From assembly GCA_029204225.1 (NCBI GenBank), contig CM055098.1:16322859-16386858 (forward strand): a DNA stretch of 64,000 bases, given 5' to 3'. The stretch comes from Diphasiastrum complanatum. Lineage: Eukaryota > Streptophyta > Lycopodiopsida > Lycopodiales > Lycopodiaceae. Positions 11,320-20,779 of the stretch are shown piece after piece. Position numbers and translations under genes: made by a program. Every line of letters starts with the position of its first letter. Within the stretch, counting starts at the first letter, position 1. The notes below the pieces were generated by a model. The model was not told where the DNA came from. It made no database searches and saw only the letters and a program-made list of their open reading frames with translations.

Positions 11320-11990
11320 AGAGATCTTAGAGAGAGTGAAAGCCATTCAAGGAATAGAGATAGTTATTTAATCTGTAGCTGGCTAAGTAAGATCGTTACA
11401 CACAGTTCGCCATTACTGTGAACCATTCTTGGGCACAGGATTGTGAGCTGGTCATTGTATTCACAAACCTCTTACGACAATCTAGTATTGCTACTTAGCA
11501 ATGTTTCTGACCTATCTCTACAAAAGCTAACAACAAGTTGATTGTAGGAAGAAGTAAGAAGGAAAAGCTTATCCACGTTGAATACGAAAACAGTCTCTCT
11601 CTATTTGAACAAGCAACAGCTCCCGAAGAAGAAATCTTCGAAGGACAAGAAGACAAAAGCTGAGCAAAGTGATTCAGACCAGCAATCACAACAACACAAT
11701 CAACAATATCAAAAGCCTAAGACCAGACTCTTCTGCAAGTACTGCAAGAGAACCAACCACAACATCAAGGATTGTCAAGTTCTCAAGCATTACAAAGCAA
11801 AGAAGAAGATGCAGTAGGATGGAGGATCTGATTCTGCCATAATCTCTCACGAAGACCCAACACTACTAATGATACAAGATGAACTCATTAGAGGAGTCAT
11901 GAATTGGTACCTCGATTCTAGTGCTTCTCAGCACATGACTTCATCTTGGGATGCTCTATGGAAGACTCTCGTGCAATAGCCATTTGCTTT
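11320..11990 (+). pseudogene. copia 5 gag-protease fragment
   Basis: A glutamine- and lysine-rich segment (from about 11578) leads to the zinc knuckle CKYCKRTNHNIKDC and, after a stop at 11815, to WYLDSSASQHMT, a copia protease start in which the active-site DSG has become DSS. The gag upstream is broken by shifts. It stops at about 11985, where a minus-strand gypsy integrase fragment begins. This is a third copia family, distinct from copia 1 and from copia 2/3. Confidence 0.65.
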
Positions 11991-12004
11991 CGGATTATAA
12001 CGGG

Positions 12005-12275
12005 GTCATCTTTCTTATTTGATCTAAAAATAAGTAGTCAGTAGTCAGATTGTATCATTAATAAAATGGGTACCACAATCACTGACTAACTCAAGAGGAC
12101 AACCATAACATGTGATAGTAGATTTGAATAGAAAAGGAACGACAATTTTTAAATTGTTTCGTTTCGTCGCTTTTCCTTCAACATTTTTTGTTGCATAATC
12201 TGTTGCAACTAGAATATATCGACACTTAGTGTGTTGAGTTACTGGCTTTATTGGACCAACAAAGTCAATCCTTCA
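12005..12275 (-). pseudogene. gypsy integrase core fragment (D family)
   Basis: Read on the minus strand: GIDFVGPIKPVTQHTKCRYI, then ATDYATKNVE, then YGCPLELVSDCGTHFINDTI. This is the gypsy integrase catalytic core with two catalytic Asp positions visible. It is closest to element D integrase at 53900-54180. It is only about 90 codons long, with a TGA near the end, wedged between copia 5 and a CACTA transposase. Confidence 0.7.
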
Positions 12276-13660
12276 CTTTTCATGGATGGTGTGAATCCAT
12301 TTGGTTTGCTCTCCATAGCATGGTCCACTTGGCTGGTTGTCCTTGTAAATTACAACACCCCGCCTTGGCTAAGTATCAAGAAGGGGCACCTAATGGTTGC
12401 TCTTCTTATCCAGGGAAAATACAAGGCAAAAAATATGGATGTCTATATGGCTCCCTTGATAGATGAGCTAAAGATTCTATGGCAAGGAGTTCAAGTGAGC
12501 GATATATCAAGACCACTGAGACAAAGAGATTTTGTAGTAAAGGGGATCTTGATGTGGACGATGCACAACTTTCCTAGATATGGGGAATGTTTAGGTGAGA
12601 TATCCTTGCTATTGGTTCAATTCATGGTATTATATTAAATTTTATGTGTATTCACAAATTTTCTCTCAATTCGAACATTAGAGTCACAATTAAGTTGGTT
12701 CTTTTGTCTCAATGTAGGACTCCAGACTAGTGGCTACAATGGATGCCCCATTTGTGACTAGTATTTGCAAGCACATCAATCACAACATCTACGAAAGATG
12801 GTTTATGAGGGCCACAATCGATACCTTCCACTCAATCACCCTATGTGTCAACGTCCTCATTCCATGAAGGTACAATACATATTTGGGTCAATTATTGTAC
12901 ATTTCATTTAATTATTTTATAGTTAATCTTTTTATATTTCTTCTAACGATAATCTGCATTAAATGTGTGTGCTTGTTTGTTAATATTGTAGGAAAGTGAT
13001 TGGCTTCAAATTTGGAGATCCAATCAAGATCTAGGGCGACTCCCTCCTGACATAAAGAGGTTATCAATATTTCATGAACTCCCATATTGGGGGGGGATTG
13101 TTGATAAACCATCTTTTGGACCCGATGCACATATTCCAGAATGTCGGGAGCATGATCTGGGGGCACTTGACCAGGTCAAAAGATAAAAAAAGACACACGA
13201 GATGACTTAAAAGAAATGGAAAATTTATGGCCACAAATGGTGGGGACTTCAATTGTCCTACCAAAGGCCCCATGGATCTTCTCGTGGAGAGAAGAGACGA
13301 TTGTAAAGAAGGCAATAGCCTCATTTCGCACTCCGATAGGACACATGCGATGCCTAAAAGGTGCCTTCACAAGGGATAACAAGCTAAGTAGACTAAAGTC
13401 TCATGACTAGCATAATTTTGTACAGGTTGGCATGACATGTTTTTTGACGTTGCTTCCACCTTAACATTGTTGATTACATTTTATAGCATGTCTTACAATT
13501 TCATGATGACCTCATTGTGCATATATGTATCTCAATGACCAAATTGTTTTTGTGCATGCAGTTTGTGCTTCCCTTGGTGTTGAGAGGGCTCTTGACAGAG
13601 GAGTTAAGGAGTGCAATCTACAAAATCAGTGGTTTGGTGTCTCACATCATTTTATCTTGG
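12276..13660 (+). pseudogene. CACTA (En/Spm) transposase relic, spliced
   Basis: Tnp2/Transposase_21-type sequence. It shows LVVLVNYNTPPWLSIKKG, LIDELKILWQGVQV and LMWTMHNFPRYGECLG (12320-12600), then SGYNGCPICD and GHNRYLPLNHPMC (12730-12850). After a likely intron (about 12870-12992) comes FHELPYWG (13070). The DUF4218-like part follows: NLWPQMVGTSIVLPKAP, FRTPIGHM and LSRLKSHD (13216-13407). After another intron with a TGCATGCAG acceptor comes FVLPLVLRGLLTEELRSAIY (13561-13630). Frameshifts, stops and a run of eight G at 13090 make it nonfunctional. No terminal CACTA repeats were seen. Confidence 0.8.
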
Positions 13661-13699
13661 GATGATTCAAGATGATGATCTTACTAACGCGTATGTCAT

Positions 13700-14357
13700 T
13701 GTTGTTTACTTTTCTTATGAAGATACATTTCATCGACGGGTTGGTGAAGCCAATTGATGCAAGATCCTAGTGAAGAGCATTGGAAGCTAGGGAAACAAGT
13801 TTTGAGATACTACATCATGGGAACTTGAGATTTTGGCATATTATATGAGGGATCATCACCTATTTTGTTTGGATTTTTAGATTCAGACTTTGCTGGAGAT
13901 AAAATGGATAGGAAATCCATAAGTGCTCATTATATTTTCATACGTGATGGAACTATATCATAGATGTCAAAGAAACACACTATCTCATTGTCATCTAGTG
14001 AGGTCGAGTACAAAGCACTTACACATTGCACAAAGGAGATGGCATGGATCAAGAGGATGATCAAGGATCTTCACTTGCTGGATTTTTCAGAGAGCTCAAT
14101 CATCTTTTGTGACAACCTATCAACCCAAAAGTTGACAACCAATCCTATCTTTCATGCTAGGAGCAAGCATATTGAGGTAGCATATCACTTTGTGAGGGAG
14201 CAAGTCATAGCAAAGGAGATGGAGCTTCAACATTTTCCTTCAAAGGAATGTGTAGTTGATATCTTTACAAAAGCATTGGGAAAAGACTTGTTAATGAAGC
14301 ATAGGACTTCACGTGGAGTGTTCTCAAAGTCTATGCTAAAACTAGTTGAATAGGGAG
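13700..14357 (+). pseudogene. copia 4 RNase H, 3' end of element
   Basis: The clear part starts at 13964: SKKHTISLSSSEVEYKALTHC, then FCDNLSTQKLTTNPIFHARSKHIEV, then FTKALGKDL. This is the C-terminal copia RNase H, including the HxRSKHIE signature. Upstream (13740-13960) the RT-RNase H connection is readable with shifts. It ends with a TAG and a purine stretch AGGGAG directly before TGTGAGAAATTT, the start of the 3' LTR, so this is the authentic 3' terminus of a copia element. Confidence 0.85.
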
Positions 14358-14605
14358 TGTGAGAAATTTCAACTAGTTTTGCTATTTTGGTCATATTTGT
14401 ATATTTGTCAATTGAGGCTAATTTTCATATTAGACTTAGAGTTTGACTTTTTAAAGGTATATTAGTCTAAAAGCATTTGAATAAGCACTTTTAAAAAATG
14501 TGGTAAATTGTTGTACATGAGTTTAGTAGATTCAAATTTGAATGTTGGAGACATTGAATCTAGTTCACATTAATGTTAGGGTTTTTGTTATGGAGAAAAA
14601 CCAAA
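14358..14605 (+). repeat. copia 4 3' LTR, truncated
   Basis: It starts TGTGAGAAATTTCAACTAG right after the polypurine tract. It is alignable by eye with the complete LTR at 63313-63958 (shared words: ATTAGACTTAGAGTTTGAC, TTAGTCTAAA, ACATTGAATCTAG). Similarity is lost at about 14605, so only the first 250 bp remain. Confidence 0.75.
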
Positions 14606-15221
14606 CTCATAAATGAGTCATGGATTTGCTACAGATTTGAGATTTTAATTCTAAAACTTATGAACGTGCATTTGATCAAGGTCGTAATTTGAGTAGAGGG
14701 ACAATGAAGGCAAAGTGCCAAACAAGGGCTTTCATTGTCAACTTAGTTTGATTTTTTAAATCTAGAAGTTGTGAGCATGCATTTAGTGTTAATTGCAATA
14801 GAGGGCCGATGAAGACAAGCGTCCATGCCTGTGTTATAAAGATGTTGAAATATATATATATCTATATATATATATATATATATATGTATAGATAGATAAT
14901 GTAGTGTGATCAATTGAACAACTTTGTGTAGAAGAAAAACAGTTTGAACAACAATAAAAGCTTTTACTATGCAATTGATTCTCATCATTGCTGTGCACAA
15001 AATCCCCGAGAGCAGATACAATATAGTAGCAAATCTGATGATTTTGACTAATAGAATTACCAGACACACTACTCTTGCTCTGAGAAATAAGAGCATCTTC
15101 TACACGCTGTTCAGGTATCTCAACATATAAAATCATCTGATCGGTATCAAACTGTGAAAATGGTCGTGGAATTTAATTTTCATAGACGCACATGTAGAGT
15201 GATGATTTTAATGTTGCTGAA
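14606..15221. other. Intergenic, with (TA)n microsatellite
   Basis: No gene seen. A TA-rich microsatellite lies at about 14850-14885. From about 14930 the sequence is homologous to 61545 onward. This is the downstream part of the duplicated block that carries the ASR gene. Confidence 0.6.
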
Positions 15222-15732
15222 TCAGAAATGGTGTTTTCTGGCCTCTTTTTTAGCATGTTTCACTTCATGGCGTTCATGAAATGTAACACCCAACATACCG
15301 ACAGTCACTGCTTCGGCGATGGATTGTTCAACCTTGTGCCTGTGGGCGTGCTCCGGATGCTTCTTTGCTTCATGTTTCTCGTGCTGTTCACACAACAGAA
15401 ATTAAATGAGTGCGGTCAATATTCTTAGCAAATTGCTGGATATAATCATGCCTCTCCAGCAAACATAGATGCCTAACAAAATCTACGTGGACTATGTCAA
15501 ACTACGAGATCGACGCATAAAGAGGAGAAAAAGTGCTGATTGAGGTGAATTTCATGTGACTTACAAGTGCAAAAGCTCCTGCCGCCAGCGCCCCTGCTTC
15601 TGCAAGGTGTTTTTTGTGCTTGTGTGCCTTAACCTCTTCCTTTGCGTTGTAAGATGTCGCATGGTTACCAGCCTCCTCGCTGGCCTTGTGATGGAGGAAG
15701 CCGTGATGCTCATGATGATGGCCTCCAGTCAT
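15222..15732 (-). CDS. ASR: ABA/water-deficit-stress protein ASR, copy 1 (2 exons)
   Basis: Complement of exons 15565-15732 and 15222-15383, 109 residues, with a 181-bp GT-AG intron (donor GTAAGT, acceptor AACAG). ATG at 15732 and TGA at 15222-15224. Exon 1 has a His-rich N-terminus ([16 protein letters not shown]) and the ABA/WDS start [20 protein letters not shown]. Exon 2 has [20 protein letters not shown], the glycine-containing [13 protein letters not shown] and a lysine-rich tail KKEARKHHF resembling the usual nuclear signal. ASR proteins (PF02496) are small hydrophilic zinc-binding proteins that act as chaperones and DNA-binding regulators in drought, salt and ABA responses, in cytosol and nucleus. 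Length and domain are complete and all splice signals are intact, so the gene looks functional. Copy 2 (61959-62473) differs at about 8 residues. Confidence 0.93.
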
Positions 15733-16330
15733 GCTGTAATATGATATAAAGTAACTGCAGCCGGTGTCTTGCAGATACGTAACAACGTGACAGAACTAAC
15801 CGACAGCCAATTAGGAGGAACTAGTACGGAGTGCCACAAAAATTAAGACCAATGAGGAGGAGCAGAAAGATAGTAGCTGATAGAAACTATCAGAAACACA
15901 ATGAGTCAGCCCAGACGAGACGATCAAGATAGTGGGCAATCTTGTTAGCAGCTTGCGATGAGACTTATAATAAGCTGATTGAAATGTGTGTTGAGATGAG
16001 AGGAATATCGGAGACGTTCCTATATATACATATTGGTATTGGGTGTGATCCGGATTCCGTAGCATATTGCGACGTTGTAGGTAATTAGAAGAAGAAGATA
16101 GTATGGGACGCGGCTTTGGAAATATGGCATGGCGGTTGCTGTTGCTTGTCGGATTGATCATCCATGCGGTACCGCCCGTCACGCGAATAGAAGAAGAAGA
16201 AGAAGAAGACGAAGTCTGAAGAAGGAAGGAATGGACAGATTCGAAGTAAAAGACAGAGAGCAGCAGCACATAATAAAAAGATGAACGCGCTTTGACTTTG
16301 GGGGTGAGACCTTCCCAGTTTTGAGGCATA
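15733..16330 (-). promoter_or_regulatory. ASR copy 1 upstream region with TATA box
   Basis: Upstream of the ASR ATG on the minus strand. A TATATATA box sits at 16021-16028, about 290 bp before the ATG, and copy 2 has the equivalent at 62732-62740. The region is homologous to 62474-63065. Open reading on both strands here is low-complexity and not conserved between the copies, so I treat it as promoter and 5' UTR, not coding. ACGT cores occur (AACGTGAC near 15783), but I cannot show that they are ABA-response elements. Confidence 0.6.
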
Positions 16331-18100
16331 GTGGTTATATATATTAGGGTGGGTGGGGCCTTCCCCACCTTCGGAACTATCCCCAAGAACTTCATAGGAA
16401 TCTTAAGTACACTCTAAAGGGGCTCTAGGCCTTCAAAGGGCAGTTGCCTGAGGGCAGCACCTAAGGGGATGTAAAGCCCTTTATGAGGAATTCACATGAC
16501 ATAAAGCTTTTGTGTTGCCTTGCTCTAGCCTTAATGCTCTACCCAAATGGTTGATGAAACATTTTTTGTGGCCCATAATTCTCTCCACGACCTCTCTAAG
16601 AGGACTTTATGAATTCATAAAGTTGCACTCTTAATACTTCCATGTTACATGTAAGTGTTCCTCTAAATACAAGGACATATTTTTGAGAGATGCTCTTTAT
16701 GTACTGGATAGGGAATATTAGATGATGACCCCTAAATTCCGATGGCAAGTGAGCCTTTTAGACATTGCAAAGCCCGCCCCTCACATTTTCTCGACATCTC
16801 TCTCGACTTTTCACACCACATGCCATGGAAACCTACTCTGAACATCATAAGAGAGTGTCATTGTGCCAAGCCCACTCAAATAGCAATAATTATGAAACTA
16901 AAGTCACAATCAAGAGAAGGACATAGCATTTGACATGTTGATATAGCCATAAAACACAATTCACAAATAGAGCTTCACGGAATCATCATTAGAATCAAAG
17001 AGATGGAAGGAAATCAACACGAAATGGGGTGGAATTCATGTGGATTGGGCACATGAGACCTAGTCACAATTCATGTTAGGGAAAATGTGGTTTTCCCTAA
17101 CATTTCTTTAGAAGAGAGAAATGAAACACTCAATGCGTACAGGTTGTTGGTGGTAGATCTAATTCATAATTCAACTCTCTGATCTTCACGTAACTAACTA
17201 TCTTGAAGTATAATTACCTCTTGTTAAGTCTTATTAAGTGTACCTTGGGCCCTTGTTGTTGGCCTATTATCCTTATTTAAGTACTTTGGAGGGCCTAAAG
17301 AGAAAACCACATTTTTCTTAAGGCTAGTAGCTTCTTTTGGGCCTGACAAGGCTTACACTAGATACTATAATGTGTTGATAAGCACTGATATACTAAATGT
17401 ACATGACATTCCCTCTACTTAAACATTTTTGTCCTAAAAAATGAAGACATTTGCTTAACGAACTTGAATGCTCCAATTTATAAATAGTCTTGATTGAGGA
17501 TGCCATGTCCAACAGTTCATGGTAATAACCATGGCCATTGCAAGTATTGTCTTCTTCATGAAAGTTTTTTCGCTTCCTTCCATCTGTTCAGTGTTCTTCT
17601 GAGAAATTTCCAGTTTTTGATAGTCTTATCGAAGCGGCTAAAATATCATTGCAACTGTCTTGCGGAGACCAACTACCACCTACATTGGTTGTTCAGCCAA
17701 AAAAGATCTACAAAAGCAGGCGAAGCAGCTAGAAGACATAAGAAATTAAGCAAAGAAGTTGAGGAGGAAAGGACAAAACTTAAGCAACAGTTGAGTCAAA
17801 TCGACCTTGATCAAGAGAAACTCTCTAGAGCAATGATAGTTTGATCTAGGCACTTACCAATGGATCAACTAACTACAAGGTAAGTCACAATGAGCAGAAA
17901 CAAGAAATGTCATTCAGCACAGCCACTCATATTCTTGATTCTAGTAACTGAACCAAACTCCAAGTGCTAAATCTACTTGCGAAAAACCAGAAATGACTCT
18001 AAAACACGATTGGAAATGAAACCAAGAAACTAGAAATTAAACAAGGCATACATCCTACCAATGCAATAATCAAAACAAGGAAACTAACACTAGGAGACAT
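16331..18100. other. Intergenic, one unassigned coiled-coil-like ORF
   Basis: No recognised gene. An inverted repeat of GTTAGGGAAAA and TTTTCCCTAAC around 17076-17103 could mark an LTR or MITE end, without further support. An ORF at 17494-17844 ends in a charged, coiled-coil-like tail (EVEEERTKLKQQLSQIDLDQEKL), but its N-terminal half is unlike any protein I know. It may be an exon scrap. Confidence 0.3.
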
Positions 18101-18129
18101 CAGAACAAACAACCCGATACGCATTTATG

Positions 18130-19620
18130 TCCTCATCGGATCCAAAAGACAAGTGACATTGGCTGTTCTTCTTTAGCCCTCTGTATATGCGATAAAAAGT
18201 TTGGAAGGCAATCCAAGTCCTCTCCAGCCTTTGCTTTCTTTGGTTGTAAAACCACAATAGCAAATATATAGGTTTAATAATGCATTATAAAGATTTAAAA
18301 CAAAACATAAATATATTATTTTACATTCTTACCTTATAATTCTAAAAAGCCAAAAAAAATTTACACAGAACTTTCGTTGAGTTGGTAGTCGGATAGTTTT
18401 GTTTGATCTCATCCCAGCTAGAACAGTTCAGCCGCTTCATCATCACCTCCTGAATTTGGATAAACACTTTGTGACTGCAGATATAACGTGATGAGAAAAA
18501 CAGATAATGATTTGAAATGGTGAGCAACAGAAACTCGATGTCGTGCATCGAGTTGGTGATACTAACTCGATGCAGTGCATCGAGTTAGTGTATTAGTATA
18601 CCAATTGGTGCACCAACTCGATGCACTACATCGAGTTAATATCACCAACTCAATCTAGTACATCGATTTGCAAAGCTAGTATTATACTAATAAAAACATA
18701 AAACGACTAAATATAAAAACTGAAGGTCGACCTTCTTTGTAGCCTATTTCGACAAAGCGGCAAGAACAACTTCTCCATTCGAGACCTTCTGGCCTTTCAG
18801 CTCTTTATTCTCCCACATTCCAAAAATAGTGTTTTGAATATCCCACACCTGTTCTTGATGAAAAGCCAATTGAAACCATGAATCATATTTACGTAGGCCA
18901 TGTGACATTGTGGTATCATCAACGACAACTCCAACCTCCAGCAAACATTGGTGCCTCAATGCACCATCAGCTTTTTTGTGAGATTTAAGATAATCAACAT
19001 ATTCATGGTGAAGAAATCATATTTTTTCAACAAATGACATCTTGGCCCTGTAATCATTATTATTATTGTGGTCCCAAGCCAGTAACTTCGCTTCTTCGAG
19101 TGTCAGATTACAGAATATTTTACATTCAACAAATTGAAAAATATTGGTTGTGAGATAAGTGGCCACTAGATGTCTTCGCGCCTCGACAATAACATAATAA
19201 TCATAAAGCTCAGTTTTTTTCTCATTAAAAGCTTTCCTAGAAGGACACTGATATGGATCAACTAAAACAATGAAAGGCACTACAGTCGCATGTGGATTTA
19301 GCTTCATTTTCTTCATCAGATTAGTGACATACACTTTGTGAGGAGCCCTCACTTCCATCGTCCTCCTACCTTTATCGGGGTCAATAGGAGGCCTATGAAC
19401 TTTTTCAATAGGCAAGGTGAAGATCTTGCGCGACGCAAGCTTTTCATTCTGAATTGTCTCCCTGATTTTATTTTGATCAGTCTTTATTACTCCTATCTTT
19501 AGCAAACCACCAGGAAGTATGGCCTCGCTATCAGAATCACCATCAGTATCACAACTGCCAGATGATTTGTCATCATTTTTTGATTTTTTCTTGGCCATGA
19601 CTTTGACTCTCTTTGTCTTT
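18130..19620 (-). pseudogene. ParB-like domain gene, copy 1 (decayed, multi-exon)
   Basis: Main exon from about 19620 down to about 18744. A low-complexity Ser/Asp N-terminus leads into LPGGLLKIGVIKTDQNKIRETIQNEK, then HRPPIDPDKGRRTMEVRAP, VPFIVLVDPYQCPSRKAF, YYVIVEARRHLVATYL and NLTLEEAKLLAWDHNNNNDYR. This order resembles a ParB/sulfiredoxin-like fold: RP entry, then a Y.I..xRR..A loop, then an L..EEA...A..HN helix. A TGA at 19017-19019 interrupts it. Reading resumes through KYDSWFQLAFHQEQVWDI to 18744. Next exon 18333-18474 (HKVFIQIQEVMMKRLNCSSWDEI) joins in the same phase as copy 2. A further exon may lie near 18150-18240. The methyltransferase part of copy 2 is not found. The GQ|IW intron of copy 2 is absent here. 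Confidence 0.65.
18532..18669. repeat. Palindrome cluster I (AACTCGATGCA / TGCATCGAGTT)
   Basis: Four copies of a 23-bp palindrome with arms AACTCGATGCA and TGCATCGAGTT around one central base: 18532-18554, 18564-18586, 18615-18637 and a degenerate one at 18647-18669. The second is a perfect palindrome extendable to 29 bp (18561-18589). They lie inside the presumed intron between 18744 and 18475 of the ParB-like gene. A related cluster sits at 20594-20760. Confidence 0.85.
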
Positions 19621-20593
19621 TCAGGGGAGTGCGCTTGAGATGGAGGGTGTTTCTTTTTTTGGAGAAAGCAATTTCAGTGAGGACAAGTCCTCACTAATTG
19701 GTACAGATTGCTGAATGAAAGGTAGCAAATCTTTGATTAAATTCTTCGAGTTTTTAATATAATCTTCAGTTTCTCAGAAACGAAAGATGTTAAACACACA
19801 TTAGCTTCCATTAGAGAAAATAATCTAACATCATTATTTGTCCCCCAAGTTTCAATCAGGATTGACTCCCCAAAGTTACCCTCATAGTCTATTCTTTAAA
19901 TACGACCACAAGACTTCGAATTACCCTCATTCAGCTTTCAACTTGCACACATACAAAAATAGTCCTTCCTCTAGAGAATACGATAAGGCCCAGGAATTAT
20001 TTGGCAATTTCTTGATGGAAGATGAGGAAGATTCTTTCACTGACTTTTCTTTTGGATCTTCCACATTCTCATCGGAATAACGTCTAGCCAATGGATGGGC
20101 TTGTCTGGCCTTCAACATTGCTGGAATCTGTGTATCAGGAAATATTTCTAAATTTCAACCGTCATGTCATAACCTTAGTTGTTTCTCAACATTATCATTT
20201 CTTTTTCTAGGGTTTGCTTCTTTTTGCTCCTAAAAATTAGAATAATACTCGTTATTCACGTTCATTCAGCATCAAATTTTATTTTTTAATAGATAATAAA
20301 TCTCATAAAAAAGCTTGACATGATTAAAACACAAAGTTTAAATCTAGTAATTTACTTGTTAATTTAACATAAATTTGCTTAAATTTTGTCAAATGATAGC
20401 TATAATAATGATCTTAACAGAGTATTTAATCAGCGGATCTTATTTACAAAGAGTACCGACATGTAATTCAAACTACTTACCAAAACCTAAAGATTATATG
20501 CACTAAATAATGTTTCTGTTTTGCATTTGATTGATGCAAATACACTCATGGCAAATTTTATTCCAAATGTATACAATGCATACTTTATGCACA
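19621..20593. other. Region upstream of ParB-like copy 1
   Basis: No firm gene. The minus strand from 19927 to 20118 reads a short acidic, serine-rich stretch (DENVEDPKEKSVKESSSSS) that could be an upstream exon of the ParB-like gene. The plus strand is also open there for 80 codons, so strand cannot be decided. 20220-20590 is A/T-rich with nothing recognisable. Confidence 0.3.
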
Positions 20594-20760
20594 AACATGA
20601 TGCAGTGCATCGTAAATGTTGGCTAACGTTATGCATTGCATAGACCTAAACACACCAACTTGATGCACTGCATCGACTTGGGTCACCAACTGAATGCCAT
20701 GTGTCGAGATGGATCACCAACTCGATGCAGTGTATCGAGTAAGTGATCCAGCTCGATGCA
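20594..20760. repeat. Palindrome cluster II, between the divergent genes
   Basis: Five or six more copies of the cluster I palindrome in various states. Core GATGCAGTGCATC at 20599-20611, a shifted version near 20630-20642, 20657-20679 (near perfect), 20688-20710 (eroded), 20719-20741 (one mismatch) and a half site near 20750. Several are preceded by TCACCAACT, matching the GTTGGTGA that follows the first cluster I copy, so the full unit is about 33-35 bp. Confidence 0.8.
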
Positions 20761-20779
20761 GCCTCTTGTTTTCTTCATA

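Noticed and set aside
15811-16395. 194-codon minus-strand ORF upstream of ASR copy 1
   Set aside because: The homologous region by ASR copy 2 does not keep the frame; it is more likely promoter and 5' UTR.
18532-20760. Palindromes as terminal inverted repeats of one transposon from 18.5 to 20.8 kb
   Set aside because: An exon homologous to copy 2 (18333-18474) lies outside the left cluster, so the clusters do not simply bound the gene.
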